Part shown: one piece after another, positions 45,674 through 57,775 of the stretch | How positions within the stretch are numbered: position 1 is the stretch's first letter | Layout: every line of letters starts with the position of its first letter | Assembly: GCA_013336525.1 (NCBI GenBank) | Contig: JAAXTM010000001.1 | Location: forward strand, 372,001 to 436,000 | Origin: Geobacteraceae bacterium | GTDB lineage: Bacteria; Desulfobacterota; Desulfuromonadia; Geobacterales; Pseudopelobacteraceae | DNA length: 64,000 nucleotides | Direction of reading: 5' to 3' | Notes under the pieces: model-generated | Databases searched by the model: none | Seen by the model: only the letters and a program-made list of their open reading frames with translations | Told to the model about the DNA's origin: nothing | Made by a program: the position numbers and the translations under genes

Positions 45674-45748
45674 TTACCTCCTCTTTCTTTTTTTTAAAAT
45701 TTAGCGGGGAGTTGTATCCCAGCCCCTACAGACTACTTCTTGTAACGT

Positions 45749-47161
45749 TTACATATTTTCAATCAAAGCATCAGCAAAACCTGAGCAGGAAAGCAACGTT
45801 GCCCCCTGCATCATCCGTTCAAAATCATAGGTTACTCGTTTCTGGCCGATAGTCCTGTCAAGAGTTTTAACTATCAGATCTGCAGCTTCCTGCCATTTTA
45901 GATATTCAAGCATCATAACACCTGAAAGAATGACAGAGCCTGGATTAACTTTATCAAGATTGGCATATTTGGGAGCAGTGCCATGAGTAGCTTCAAAAAT
46001 GGCATGCCCGGTTACATAATTTATGTTTGCACCAGGGGCAATACCTATACCACCCACTTGGGCAGCCAAGGCATCTGAAAGAAGATCACCCTCTAGATTC
46101 ATCGCGGCAACTACATCAAATTCCTTGGCTCTGGTCAGAATCTGCTGAAAAGTGATGTCGGCAATAGTATCTTTGATCATCAGGAGTTTTTTCAGCTGAC
46201 CGTTTCCGTGCGTCGGTAAAAGCTTAAGAGCTTCTTCCACCTCATCACAGATTACCTGCTGCTGCTGTAATGACATCATCTCATAGCCGGGGTCAATCAA
46301 CTTTGCATTATCTTCAACTGAAATATCAGGATTGCGATCCTGATTATTAATAATCCATGACTCTCTCTCGGTTACAATCTTCAAGCGAAACTCAGAGGTA
46401 GCCAAGGAATATCCCCAATCTTTGAACGCACCCTCGGTGAATTTCATGATATTGCCCTTATGGACAATAGTCACTGACTTGCGTTTATGATCAAGTGCAT
46501 ACCGGATTGCAGCCCGTATCAAACGCTCTGAACCTTCTTTAGAGATAGGCTTAATCCCGATTGATGAAGTTCCGGGAAAACGGATCTTGCTGACCCCCAT
46601 TTCGTTAATCAGAAAGTTTATGATCTTTTCACATTCATCGGTACCGGTCATCCACTCAATACCGGCATAAATGTCTTCACAGTTCTCGCGGAAAATCACC
46701 ATGTCAACATCTTCAGGCTTTCTAACTGGTGAAGGAACACCCTGAAAATACCGAATCGGACGAAGACAGGTGTAAAGATCAAGCATCTGCCTGAGTGCAA
46801 CATTCAGCGAGCGTATTCCGCCCCCGATAGGAGTTGTCAGTGGTCCTTTGATTCCAACCAGAAACTCCCTGAATGCCTGCACTGTCTCATCCGGCAACCA
46901 GGCTTTATCACCCATTTCAGCACGGAACCGGTTAAATGGTTTTTCCCCGGCATACACTTCCATCCAACTGATTTTTTTCGAACCGCCGTAGGCCTTTCCT
47001 ACGGCGGCATCGAAAACGCGTACTGAAGCTTTCCAGATATCTATACCTGTACCATCACCTTCAATATAGGGAATGATCGGGTTGTTCGGCACCTTCAGCA
47101 TACCGTCACTTCCCATGATGATCTTTTCCCCTGAAGGGACTTTAACGTATGTATATTCCAT
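45749..47161 (-). CDS. icd: Isocitrate dehydrogenase, NADP-type homodimeric family
   Basis: A 470-residue beta-decarboxylating dehydrogenase close to the enteric Icd type. Landmarks are [90 protein letters not shown] and [19 protein letters not shown]. The last segments hold substrate Arg and Lys and metal Asp residues. It oxidises isocitrate to 2-oxoglutarate. It sits next to an unrelated monomeric isocitrate dehydrogenase, so the step is encoded twice. Confidence 0.95.
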   Translation of the reverse strand: MEYTYVKVPSGEKIIMGSDGMLKVPNNPIIPYIEGDGTGIDIWKASVRVFDAAVGKAYGGSKKISWMEVYAGEKPFNRFRAEMGDKAWLPDETVQAFREFLVGIKGPLTTPIGGGIRSLNVALRQMLDLYTCLRPIRYFQGVPSPVRKPEDVDMVIFRENCEDIYAGIEWMTGTDECEKIINFLINEMGVSKIRFPGTSSIGIKPISKEGSERLIRAAIRYALDHKRKSVTIVHKGNIMKFTEGAFKDWGYSLATSEFRLKIVTERESWIINNQDRNPDISVEDNAKLIDPGYEMMSLQQQQVICDEVEEALKLLPTHGNGQLKKLLMIKDTIADITFQQILTRAKEFDVVAAMNLEGDLLSDALAAQVGGIGIAPGANINYVTGHAIFEATHGTAPKYANLDKVNPGSVILSGVMMLEYLKWQEAADLIVKTLDRTIGQKRVTYDFERMMQGATLLSCSGFADALIENM

Positions 47162-47216
47162 CCGGGTCTCTTAGCACAGTTAATAAATTATAAAAGAGCT
47201 TTGTATTGCATAAGAA

Positions 47217-49451
<2,235 letters not shown>

Positions 49452-49489
49452 TTAGTTTTTAATCAGAAAGCCAAAGGCTCTTTGAATAG

Positions 49490-49495
49490 AGTATA
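49490..49495 (-). promoter_or_regulatory. Possible proximal -10 box for idh
   Basis: Minus-strand TATACT lies 48 bases before the idh start and downstream of the hairpin at 49557-49587. The matching -35 (TTCTGA, 18-base spacer) is poor. It would allow transcription that skips the hairpin. Confidence 0.35.
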
Positions 49496-49556
49496 ACGGA
49501 TTTTACCGGAATATCAGAAGGTCAGTGCTTGAACCGTGGAGCACCTGCTATCCTGA

Positions 49557-49587
49557 AAAAAACCACTGCAAAAGCAGTGTGTTTTTT
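49557..49587. terminator. Terminator-like hairpin in the idh upstream region
   Basis: The arms AAAAAAC-C-ACTGC and GCAGTG-T-GTTTTTT pair over about 13 bp with one bulge, around an AAAA loop. It works on either strand. On the minus strand it lies after the LysM gene, but also after the predicted distal idh promoter. It could end the LysM transcript or act as a control point in the idh leader. Confidence 0.6.
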
Positions 49588-49635
49588 GATAAAACTATAC
49601 GATATAACGATACTTTATAGTCAGGATAAATATCC

Positions 49636-49650
49636 TGTATACAGTATACA
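49636..49650. promoter_or_regulatory. Perfect 15-bp palindrome, candidate operator of idh
   Basis: TGTATAC-A-GTATACA (minus strand TGTATAC-T-GTATACA) overlaps the predicted -10 box at 49643-49648. GntR-type regulators bind such TGTATAC inverted repeats in other bacteria; the regulator here is not known. Confidence 0.5.
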
Positions 49651-49669
49651 AAAGCGATTTGACTGTCAA
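49643..49669 (-). promoter_or_regulatory. Predicted distal promoter of idh
   Basis: Minus-strand TTGACA (49664-49669), a 15-base spacer, and TATACT (49643-49648). The spacer is shorter than ideal. The transcript would begin about 195 bases before the idh start. Confidence 0.4.
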
Positions 49670-49721
49670 GAAAAAATCAATTTAAGACAAAGTGTTACAT
49701 TAACAGGACACTGCATGAATA

Positions 49722-50420
49722 TCAGTTATTTTTATTCGAATATCGCCGTGCTTCATCCGCATCATCACGACTGAAATTACGAGGAATGACTAAAATCTGT
49801 CCGGGCCATAACCGCTTGGGGTCGCGGATCTGGTCACGATTGGAACGATAGATAATCGGCCATAGCGTTGAGTCATTATAGATCTCTGTTCGAGCTGAAA
49901 TCTGCGGCAACGTTTCGCCACGACGAACGGTGTAAGAAGTAGGCAGTGGGGTAGGAGGATTTTTGGGGATCTTCTGTACGGCTAGGGCGGACTCTGCAGA
50001 TCTGGCAAGTTCTTGGGCTCTCAATTTTATCTCGGCTTCTGCAGCAGCACGCATCAACTGCTCTTCTTCGGCTTTTGCTGCAAGCTCTGCGATACGTTGC
50101 TGCTTCTCGACAGCAAGCCTTTTTTTGTATCTGTCAGCTTCAGCCTGTAATAATTCTGCTTTCTGGAATGCAAGCTGATAGTAAATATCTGCTTTTTTAT
50201 CATCCTCACGAACATGGTAAAGCGCTTCACCATGCTCAAAAGTTTCCAGTAAACTGAGATACTCCTGAGGGAAAATCGCGGGGACATCTTGGGAACCAAG
50301 CACATCGACAATTTGGGCCGTCTTGCTGCGCCATGAAGGCACAGAAGCAGAACAGGCCGCCAGGAGAGCACAAATCAACAATATGCAAACTACCTGGCAG
50401 CCTTTTCCTGCCACTATCAA
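49722..50420 (-). CDS. LysM-domain lipoprotein
   Basis: A 232-residue protein. [19 protein letters not shown] is a lipoprotein signal with the lipobox LAAC, so the mature protein would be acylated at Cys23. Residues about 65-145 form a charged coiled-coil ([20 protein letters not shown] and following). The C-terminal LysM domain, [21 protein letters not shown] to [10 protein letters not shown], binds peptidoglycan. It presumably tethers the envelope. Its start overlaps the aspS stop by 4 bases, although aspS has no functional link. Confidence 0.88.
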   Translation of the reverse strand: MIVAGKGCQVVCILLICALLAACSASVPSWRSKTAQIVDVLGSQDVPAIFPQEYLSLLETFEHGEALYHVREDDKKADIYYQLAFQKAELLQAEADRYKKRLAVEKQQRIAELAAKAEEEQLMRAAAEAEIKLRAQELARSAESALAVQKIPKNPPTPLPTSYTVRRGETLPQISARTEIYNDSTLWPIIYRSNRDQIRDPKRLWPGQILVIPRNFSRDDADEARRYSNKNN

Positions 50421-52201
50421 GCCTGCTTTTCGGCCAAACGGATACCCAGTTCACGAAGTTGTTTGGTATCAACCTGCGAGGGGGCCTCAGACATCATACA
50501 AGTACCCTTCTGTGTTTTTGGAAAGGCGATAACATCCCGGATTGAGTCGCTGCCGGTCAGCAGCATTATCAATCGATCCATACCAAATGCGATCCCTCCA
50601 TGTGGTGGTGTACCAAACTCCAGTGCATCAAGCAGGAAGCCAAACTTGCTGCGTGCATCTTCCACACTCATTCCAAGCAGCTTGAACATCAGGGATTGGA
50701 CGTGTTCCTGATGAATCCTGATGGAGCCACCTCCGATTTCGTTGCCGTTCAACACAAGATCATACGCTTTGGCACGACAGCGACCAGGATCCGACTCAAC
50801 AAATTCCAGATCCTCGTCCATCGGGGCGGTGAATGGGTGGTGAACCGCACACCAGCGCTTTTCATCTTCATCCCACTCAAGCAGCGGAAACTCGGTTATC
50901 CATACAAAACGATAGTCATCTTTGCTGGTTAACTTGAGGAGATTCGCCAGATGGTTACGCAGCTTGCCGAGTGAATCGTTGACTACCTTTGACTTGTCGG
51001 CCACAAAGAACAACAGGTCACCCTCTTCGGCGGCGAATTCTTTGTTCATAGTCGCAATTTCTTCCGCAGTAAAAAACTTGGCGATCGGAGAGTGCCACTC
51101 GCCATTCTCGATCTTGACGTAAGCAAGCCCCTTGGCTCCGTAGATCTTTACGAACTCCGTAAGATCGTCAATCTCCTTTCGGGAGAATTTTGAGCATCCC
51201 TTGGCATTGATACCCTTAATTTCTCCCCCCTTGGAGGCAACATCGGCAAAAACTTTAAATCCGGAGGATTTTACAATATCGGTCAGATCGCAAAGTTCCA
51301 TACCAAAACGGAGATCGGGATTATCGAGACCAAAACGACGAATTGCTTCGGCATAGGTAAGCCGCTCCACCGGCAATTGAACCGTAACACCCTTTGCTTC
51401 TGTAAAAACACGGGCAATGAGCCCTTCCATAACAGTTATTATATCCTCTTGGTCAATAAAGGACATCTCGCAGTCAATTTGAGTGAACTCAGGCTGGCGA
51501 TCAGCCCGCAGATCTTCATCACGGAAACAGCGCACAACCTGGAAATATTTATCAAAACCGGAAATCATAAGGATCTGTTTAAAGATCTGCGGAGACTGCG
51601 GCAATGCGTAAAAATGTCCCTGATTGATTCGGGACGGGACAAGAAAGTCACGTGCCCCTTCCGGGGTGGATTTGGTAAGAAACGGGGTTTCAAGTTCAAT
51701 AAATCCGTTATCGGTCAGGTATGAACGGGTCAACTGGGCGACCTTCGAACGGAGGATCAGGTTATACTGCAGCTGTGGGCGGCGAAGATCAAGATAGCGG
51801 TATTTCAGACGGATGTTCTCATTGATGTCACTATGTTCATCGAGCATGAACGGGAGAGGCTTGGAACGGTTGAGCAGTTTGCACTCGAGCACCTGAATTT
51901 CCACTTCACCAGTCTTCATGTTCGGGTTGACAGTTCCTTCCGGCCGGGGGATAACAGTGCCCCTGACAGCCAGAACAAACTCGCTTCGGACTGACTCGGC
52001 AACGGCATGGCCGGATGGATTGACTTCCGGATCAAAAACAATCTGGGCTATCCCTTCTCGGTCACGCAGATCGATAAAAATGAGCCCGCCATGATCGCGA
52101 CGGCGCAGTGCCCATCCCATCAATATAACCTCACTGCCTATATCTGAAGCCTTCAGATCTCCGCAGTAATGTGTTCGTTTCCAACTTCCAAGAAAATCCA
52201 T
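50417..52201 (-). CDS. aspS: Aspartyl-tRNA synthetase (probably non-discriminating)
   Basis: A 594-residue bacterial-type class II synthetase. The anticodon-binding domain contains [20 protein letters not shown], motif 2 is [18 protein letters not shown], the GAD insertion lies in the middle, and motif 3 is [13 protein letters not shown]. His in RRRDHGG, in place of Leu, is the residue pattern of enzymes that also charge tRNA-Asn with Asp, to be amidated by GatCAB. That is inference from the motif. It precedes the LysM gene and follows lepB on the minus strand. Confidence 0.95.
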   Translation of the reverse strand: MDFLGSWKRTHYCGDLKASDIGSEVILMGWALRRRDHGGLIFIDLRDREGIAQIVFDPEVNPSGHAVAESVRSEFVLAVRGTVIPRPEGTVNPNMKTGEVEIQVLECKLLNRSKPLPFMLDEHSDINENIRLKYRYLDLRRPQLQYNLILRSKVAQLTRSYLTDNGFIELETPFLTKSTPEGARDFLVPSRINQGHFYALPQSPQIFKQILMISGFDKYFQVVRCFRDEDLRADRQPEFTQIDCEMSFIDQEDIITVMEGLIARVFTEAKGVTVQLPVERLTYAEAIRRFGLDNPDLRFGMELCDLTDIVKSSGFKVFADVASKGGEIKGINAKGCSKFSRKEIDDLTEFVKIYGAKGLAYVKIENGEWHSPIAKFFTAEEIATMNKEFAAEEGDLLFFVADKSKVVNDSLGKLRNHLANLLKLTSKDDYRFVWITEFPLLEWDEDEKRWCAVHHPFTAPMDEDLEFVESDPGRCRAKAYDLVLNGNEIGGGSIRIHQEHVQSLMFKLLGMSVEDARSKFGFLLDALEFGTPPHGGIAFGMDRLIMLLTGSDSIRDVIAFPKTQKGTCMMSEAPSQVDTKQLRELGIRLAEKQA

Positions 52202-52228
52202 AAAATCCCCCTATTGCTAAAATGTTGA

Positions 52229-52894
52229 TTAGTTTATCAATTTCCCGATATTCCCAAACCGTGGCATAAATTTTTCACGATCCCATGACCAGTACTTTAT
52301 AAATGCCAAACCCTTGATTTGATCACGCCGGACAAACTTCCAGAATCGACTGTCATAAGATCGGTCGCGATTGTCGCCCATAACGAAGTAAGAATCTGCC
52401 GGAACGGTAACAGGACCGAATGTATCGCGCGGATTCATTTCTTTCGGGATAGTATCTCTTTCCTTATGAACCTCATGTGAATTTTCATAATGCTTGCCAT
52501 TTACATAGACCTTCTTATCTTTACCCTCAACCACATCACCGGGAACCCCGACAACGCGCTTGATAAAATCCTTGCTAGGATCTTCAGGATACTCGAAAAC
52601 GATCACATCGCCCTGGCGTGGGTCACGAAGCTTAAGTATTCGCTGGTCGACAAACGGGATCTTGGTACCATACATAAACTTGCTGACCAGCAAATGATCA
52701 CCGATAGCAAGCGTATCCTCCATTGACCCGGACGGAATTTTGAACGCCTGAACCAGATATGTGCGGATTACCAAGGCCAGCAGTACTGCAATTATGATCG
52801 ACTCGGCATACTCCCGAACCAGACCTTTCTTCTTGACCAGTTCATGCTGGACCGGGGTGAATTCTGCTTGAGATGATTTCAAATCTTCTTCCAT
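52229..52894 (-). CDS. lepB: Signal peptidase I
   Basis: A 221-residue membrane protease that removes Sec signal peptides. One transmembrane segment (ESIIIAVLLALVIRTYLVQA) precedes the catalytic Ser in FKIPSGSMEDTL. The general base Lys lies in DFIKRVVGVPGD, and the late box is FVMGDNRDRSYDSRFW. It follows lepA by 26 bases in the familiar lepA-lepB order. Confidence 0.96.
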   Translation of the reverse strand: MEEDLKSSQAEFTPVQHELVKKKGLVREYAESIIIAVLLALVIRTYLVQAFKIPSGSMEDTLAIGDHLLVSKFMYGTKIPFVDQRILKLRDPRQGDVIVFEYPEDPSKDFIKRVVGVPGDVVEGKDKKVYVNGKHYENSHEVHKERDTIPKEMNPRDTFGPVTVPADSYFVMGDNRDRSYDSRFWKFVRRDQIKGLAFIKYWSWDREKFMPRFGNIGKLIN

Positions 52895-52920
52895 ACGGTT
52901 TCCTTTTAAAAATTCAATTA

Positions 52921-54717
52921 TCAGTCAACCTTCAAAATTGCCAGAAAAGCTTCCTGTGGCAACTCAACATTACCAACATTCTTCATACGCTTCTTCCCCT
53001 CTTTTTGTTTTTCAAGGAGTTTGCGCTTACGAGTTATATCACCGCCGTAACATTTTGCCAGAACATCCTTACGCATGGCTTTAACTGTTTCCCGGGCAAT
53101 AATCCGGTTACCGATGGCCGCCTGAATAGCCACCTCGAACATCTGCCGCGAAATAAGCTCCTTCATCTTGGAAACAAGATCACGACCTCGGAAATAGGCT
53201 TTTTCACGGTGCAGGATCAGCGACAGAGCATCAACCACCTCACCGTTTATCATAACATTCATGCGCACCAGATCACTCTGGCGGTACTCAAGATGTTCAT
53301 AATCAAGAGAAGCATATCCTTTGGTAATCGACTTGAGACGATCGTAGAAATCAAGCACAATCTCGTTAAGAGGCAGTTCATAAATGATCATGACGCGTGT
53401 CGGAGTCAGATACTTAATCTCGCGCTGAACGCCACGTTTGTCTTCACAGAGCGCCAGCACACCGCCAACAAATTCATTCGGGACATGAATGTGGGCAAGA
53501 ATAAAAGGCTCTTCCAGATACTCCGTACTTTGCAGCTCCGGCATCTGATTGGCGCTCTGAATCGAGTATACCTCACCATTCATTTTATGAACTCTATATA
53601 CAACTGTCGGCGCAGTAGTAATCAACTCAAGCCCGAATTCACGTTCCAGCCGCTCCTGAATTATTTCCATATGCAGCAGACCAAGGAAACCACAACGGAA
53701 ACCGAAACCTAGAGCCAGAGAAGTTTCCGGCTCAAAAGAGAACGATGAATCGTTTAATTTAAGTTTTGCAAGCGCATCCCGCAACTGCTCGTACTGAACG
53801 GTGTCTATCGGATACAGGCCGGAGAAAACCATCGGCTTAACTTCCTTGAAACCATCCAGTGCCTGTTCGCACTGCCGATGCAGCAAAGTGACCGTATCAC
53901 CAACCTTGGCATCCGCAACATCCTTGATACCAGCGATAATGAAACCTACCTCACCAGCCGCCAGCTCCGGCACCTCTATCATTGTCGGTGCGAAGACGCC
54001 TACTTTCAGCGCTTCAAATGAGCTGTTGGTTGACATCAACTGGATCTTGTCACCCTTTTTAAGCGTTCCGTCAAAGATACGCACCAGAATGATGACCCCC
54101 TGGTACTGATCGTACCAGGAATCAAACAGCAGCGCTTTTAGAGGCGCATCAGGATTACCAACTGGTGGCGGGATTTTTTTGACGATCTCCTCAAGGATCT
54201 CGTGAGTACCGATCCCCTCCTTTGCGCTTGCCAGAACAGCATCATGCGCATCAATGCCGATAATCTCCTCTATCTCCTGCTTAACCCGCTCCGGATCGGC
54301 TGCGGGCAGATCAATTTTGTTAAGGACCGGAAAAACTTCCAGATTTATATCAAGTGCGAGATAAACATTTGCAAGAGTCTGGGCTTCTACCCCCTGAGAT
54401 GCGTCAACAACGAGCAATCCGCCTTCACAGGCGGCCAGCGAACGTGATACTTCATAGGTGAAGTCAACATGGCCGGGGGTGTCTATCAGATTGAGTACAT
54501 AATCGATTCCGGCATCAGAACGATAATTAAGACGAACAGTCTGGGCCTTTATGGTAATACCCCGTTCACGCTCCAGATCCATTTTATCAAGGAACTGGTT
54601 CTGTTTATCCCGATCGGAAACCGTGCCGGTATACTCAAGAAGGCGGTCTGCCAAGGTTGATTTGCCATGATCGATGTGAGCGATAATGGAGAAGTTGCGG
54701 ATTTTACTGATTTCCAT
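52921..54717 (-). CDS. lepA: Elongation factor 4 (LepA)
   Basis: A 598-residue ribosomal GTPase. G1 is [18 protein letters not shown]2 and G3 are RGITIKAQ and DTPGHVDF, and G4 is [10 protein letters not shown]. The C-terminal domain ends in [20 protein letters not shown], typical of LepA. It promotes correct ribosome movement or assembly under stress. No unusual features. Confidence 0.97.
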   Translation of the reverse strand: MEISKIRNFSIIAHIDHGKSTLADRLLEYTGTVSDRDKQNQFLDKMDLERERGITIKAQTVRLNYRSDAGIDYVLNLIDTPGHVDFTYEVSRSLAACEGGLLVVDASQGVEAQTLANVYLALDINLEVFPVLNKIDLPAADPERVKQEIEEIIGIDAHDAVLASAKEGIGTHEILEEIVKKIPPPVGNPDAPLKALLFDSWYDQYQGVIILVRIFDGTLKKGDKIQLMSTNSSFEALKVGVFAPTMIEVPELAAGEVGFIIAGIKDVADAKVGDTVTLLHRQCEQALDGFKEVKPMVFSGLYPIDTVQYEQLRDALAKLKLNDSSFSFEPETSLALGFGFRCGFLGLLHMEIIQERLEREFGLELITTAPTVVYRVHKMNGEVYSIQSANQMPELQSTEYLEEPFILAHIHVPNEFVGGVLALCEDKRGVQREIKYLTPTRVMIIYELPLNEIVLDFYDRLKSITKGYASLDYEHLEYRQSDLVRMNVMINGEVVDALSLILHREKAYFRGRDLVSKMKELISRQMFEVAIQAAIGNRIIARETVKAMRKDVLAKCYGGDITRKRKLLEKQKEGKKRMKNVGNVELPQEAFLAILKVD

Positions 54718-54864
54718 GAATTCCTTCGTACTCTAAAAATTAGGACTGTGAAGAATAAATAAAGATGGCCCGAAAGTAAAGGGGAAAAGGGCAAAGTCAC
54801 CAAGCAATGCTTTATAACTTTCGCACTTGACAAGAGGATACCGAATGATGCTTATTTCGACTTA

Positions 54865-54894
54865 TTCAAACAGATGAAGCTGGCATGTTATAAT
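54865..54894 (+). promoter_or_regulatory. Predicted sigma-70 promoter of tadA
   Basis: TTCAAA (54865-54870), an 18-base spacer and a perfect TATAAT (54889-54894). Transcription would begin near 54901, just before AAAGGA at 54912-54917. Confidence 0.6.
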
Positions 54895-54926
54895 CCACAA
54901 ACCACAACACCAAAGGAAATTAACGC

Positions 54927-55448
54927 ATTACACTCTACAGCCCCCCTATAAAGGCAGCCCCGCCTCGCTCCCACGAATACTGGATGCGCCGTGCCATAGC
55001 CGAAGCCGGCAAGGCCTGGATCAAGGACGAAGTACCGATCGGCTGTGTTATCGTCAAGGGTGGCAAAATCATCGCCCGTGGCCATAACCTCCGTGAAACA
55101 AGTCAGGATCCAGCCGGACACGCCGAGATGATAGCGATCAGAAAAGCCGCCCGGAAACTTGGATCCTGGCGGCTGCTTGACACTGTCCTGTATGTTACCC
55201 TTGAACCTTGCACGATGTGCATGGGAGCGATCATACTGGCGCGCATCTCCACTGTGGTTTTCGGCTGTTACGACCCAAAGGGTGGAGCGGCCGGTTCTCT
55301 ATATGACCTCTCAAGCGATCCCAGACTTAATCATAAAGTTGAACTGTTGCCGCGTGTTCTTGAAAGCGAATGTTCCGGACTGTTGAGTGAATTCTTTACC
55401 CAATTACGCACGCGGAAAAAAAACGGCACTACTACTTCATTAAAATAA
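54927..55448 (+). CDS. tadA: tRNA-specific adenosine deaminase (start codon uncertain, probably not ATG)
   Basis: This enzyme converts adenosine 34 of tRNA-Arg(ACG) to inosine. Zinc and catalytic residues are in AGHAEMIAI (His-Ala-Glu) and LEPCTMCMGA. The first ATG is at 54984 with no ribosome site. The residues coded just before it, SHEYW, are the same as in the conserved E. coli start (SHEYWMRHAL), so translation must begin upstream. The frame is open back to a TAA at 54921, with no ATG, GTG, TTG or CTG. An ATT at 54927, 9 bases after AAAGGAA, and an ATA at 54948 are the only usable codons. I give the ATT as the start; this is inference. Confidence 0.85.
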   Translation: MTLYSPPIKAAPPRSHEYWMRRAIAEAGKAWIKDEVPIGCVIVKGGKIIARGHNLRETSQDPAGHAEMIAIRKAARKLGSWRLLDTVLYVTLEPCTMCMGAIILARISTVVFGCYDPKGGAAGSLYDLSSDPRLNHKVELLPRVLESECSGLLSEFFTQLRTRKKNGTTTSLK

Positions 55449-55451
55449 GAA

Positions 55452-55478
55452 GGGGGAGAACATTAATCGTTCTCCCCC
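55452..55478. terminator. Terminator between convergent tadA and lysC
   Basis: A perfect 10-bp stem (GGGGGAGAAC with GTTCTCCCCC) around a 7-base loop. On the minus strand it is followed by TTCTTATTTT, so it best serves lysC, and it lies 3 bases after the tadA stop. Confidence 0.8.
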
Positions 55479-55509
55479 CGGATAAACGGGTTACCTGCAA
55501 ATAATAATA

Positions 55510-56724
55510 TCAGCCTGCAAGACCAAAGCTTTCATGCATGACGCGTACGGCCAGTTCGGTATATTTTTCATCAATGACTACCGAAATTTTTATTTCAGAT
55601 GTAGAAATCATCTGGATATTGATGCCGTTTTGGGAGAGCGCACTGAACATTTGTGTCGCCACTCCGGCATGGCTGCGCATTCCAAGCCCGACAATCGAAA
55701 TTTTGCTGATGTTCTCGTCGGAAATAACCTCCTTAGCCTGAATTTCCTTCGCGACTTCATTTGTGATCATCAGAGCCTGTTTTAGATCAGCCTTGGTAAC
55801 CGTGAAGGTAAAGTCGGTCATGCCATGATCGCTGACATTCTGCACAATCATATCTACCGATATAGCGGCATCAGAGAGTGGTGTAAGAATTTTAGCGGCA
55901 ATGCCTGGCCTGTCAGGTACTCCTTTGACAGCGATCTTAGCCTCATTTTTGTCGTACGCAACCCCTGAAACAAGTATTCCTTCCATATCCTTGTCCTCCC
56001 TGGTAACCATTGTACCGGTATTTTCATTAAGACTTGAGCGGACATGTACGTCCACGTTATATTTTTTGGCAAATTCAACAGAACGTATCTGGAGTACTTT
56101 GGCTCCCAGACTGGCCAGCTCCAGCATCTCGTCATACGATATCTTTTCGATCTTGCGGGCCTCTTTACAGACATTGGGGTCTGTGGTGTAGACACCGTCA
56201 ACATCGGTGTAAATCTCACAGACATCCGCTTTAAGTGCAGCGGCAATAGCAACAGCAGATGTATCTGATCCACCGCGTCCGAGAGTGGTTACATTTCCGA
56301 CGGCATCAATCCCCTGAAAACCTGCGAGTACAATGATGGTGCCTTCTTTAAGATCGGCGCGGATATTTTTATCACCGATACTTTCAATACGGGCTTTCGT
56401 CGCAGTAGAGTCCGTAATAATTGGAACCTGCCACCCCTGATAAGATTTTGCTTTGTACCCCTGTGACTTGAGATACATGGAGAGAAGCCCGATAGTGACC
56501 TGTTCACCGGTCGCGACCAGAACGTCATACTCACGACCATCCGGTATTTCACACATTTCATTGGCAAGTGCAACCAGCTTGTTGGTTTCGCCGGACATGG
56601 CGGATACAACAACAATCACGTCGTTACCAGCGTCATATGTCTTGATGATGCGTTTGGCAACGTTTTTGATGCGGTCGGGTGAACCGACCGAGGTGCCACC
56701 GTACTTCTGTACTACAAGCGCCAT
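55510..56724 (-). CDS. lysC: Aspartate kinase
   Basis: A 404-residue enzyme that phosphorylates aspartate, first step toward lysine, threonine and methionine. The kinase core has [35 protein letters not shown] and [13 protein letters not shown]. Two ACT domains follow after about residue 260 ([35 protein letters not shown]), giving feedback control by end products. No riboswitch is visible upstream. Confidence 0.96.
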   Translation of the reverse strand: MALVVQKYGGTSVGSPDRIKNVAKRIIKTYDAGNDVIVVVSAMSGETNKLVALANEMCEIPDGREYDVLVATGEQVTIGLLSMYLKSQGYKAKSYQGWQVPIITDSTATKARIESIGDKNIRADLKEGTIIVLAGFQGIDAVGNVTTLGRGGSDTSAVAIAAALKADVCEIYTDVDGVYTTDPNVCKEARKIEKISYDEMLELASLGAKVLQIRSVEFAKKYNVDVHVRSSLNENTGTMVTREDKDMEGILVSGVAYDKNEAKIAVKGVPDRPGIAAKILTPLSDAAISVDMIVQNVSDHGMTDFTFTVTKADLKQALMITNEVAKEIQAKEVISDENISKISIVGLGMRSHAGVATQMFSALSQNGINIQMISTSEIKISVVIDEKYTELAVRVMHESFGLAG

Positions 56725-56819
56725 ACTGCTCTCCTTGTTGGGAAATGGTTGATAATATGAACCGCTGGATGGTGCTCTATAACAGACAACATACTGTCAG
56801 GTCAAAGTTTTTTTTGCTT

Positions 56820-57293
56820 TCAAAGCCTGCCTGAAAGCTGTTCAAGGACAACGTCATATTTTTGCCCGGAGCTTGTTATGGTAATCAGACGTCGATCTCC
56901 TTCTGAATACTCGAACAGCAATGTCAGCACATCAGAAGGCATCAGCTCTACGAGGCGCTCAGACCATTCAACAATACAGACGCCATCACCATAAAAGAAC
57001 TCTTCAAATCCGAGCTCGGCAATGTCATCATCACCGGTCAGACGGTAGAAATCAAAGTGGTAGACCGGAATACTACCCGGATAACAATTCATAATTGCGT
57101 ATGTCGGACTCGCCACCAAATGAGTACTTTGAGGAGCCAGCGAGGCGACAACTCCCCTGGTCAGGCAGGTTTTTCCACCTCCAAGGTCGCCTCGAAGAGC
57201 CAGAAAGGAACCGGGTGAAAGCAGTGAGCCAAGAATGCTGCCAAGTTGTTCAGTCTCACCAGGAGAATTTGTAGTAATCTGCAAACCTGACAT
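56820..57293 (-). CDS. tsaE: tRNA threonylcarbamoyladenosine ATPase TsaE
   Basis: A 157-residue ATPase required for t6A37 modification of tRNA. Walker A is LRGDLGGGKTCLTRGV (about residues 35-50). PTYAIMNCY and the Trp-rich VCIVEWSERL near residue 105 are family features. The usual partners tsaB and tsaD are not nearby. Its start overlaps the CBS gene stop by one base. Confidence 0.92.
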   Translation of the reverse strand: MSGLQITTNSPGETEQLGSILGSLLSPGSFLALRGDLGGGKTCLTRGVVASLAPQSTHLVASPTYAIMNCYPGSIPVYHFDFYRLTGDDDIAELGFEEFFYGDGVCIVEWSERLVELMPSDVLTLLFEYSEGDRRLITITSSGQKYDVVLEQLSGRL

Positions 57294-57742
57294 TACCTGT
57301 TCATTGAGCGGATGATATCTATCCTGGACACAATGCCGACAAGCTTCTTGCCTTCCAAAACAGGAAGCGAGTGTAACTTTTTGCTGCTCATAATCTCAGC
57401 AACGCTGCTGACAGAATCGGAAGGCGTGACGGTGGTGACATCAGTTGATGCTAACTCTGAAGCGGTTTGTGCTGTAATTTTATTCAGGTCTCGCTGCAGG
57501 GATCCTTCCCCACCAAGAGGTATGATCCAATCAAAGAGAGAGATAACCGTCGGGATATGCAGAGGACGATCTTGTTCGACCAAATCGGATGCGGAAACTA
57601 TTCCTGTCAAATTCCCGGTTTCATCAACAACCGGAAGCGATCCAAAGCGCATGGTGTCGAAAATACCGGCCATTTCACGCACGGTTGTGTTTCCTCTTAT
57701 TGTAACTACGTCTTTGGTCATAATATCAGCAACGGTCAGCAT
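57293..57742 (-). CDS. CBS-domain pair protein
   Basis: A protein of about 149 residues with two CBS motifs: TVADIMTKDVVTIRGNTTVREM at the start and SDSVSSVAEIMSSKKLHSLPVL near the end, each with the Gly and hydrophobic pattern of nucleotide-binding CBS pairs (LTGIVSASDLV; LVGIVSRIDII). The pair may sense adenosine nucleotides. I prefer ATG at 57742, with AAGGAG upstream, over 57766. No catalytic domain is attached. Function is unknown. Confidence 0.88.
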   Translation of the reverse strand: MLTVADIMTKDVVTIRGNTTVREMAGIFDTMRFGSLPVVDETGNLTGIVSASDLVEQDRPLHIPTVISLFDWIIPLGGEGSLQRDLNKITAQTASELASTDVTTVTPSDSVSSVAEIMSSKKLHSLPVLEGKKLVGIVSRIDIIRSMNR

Positions 57743-57775
57743 GGTAACACTCCTTTTTGAGCCCACCGAACATCT

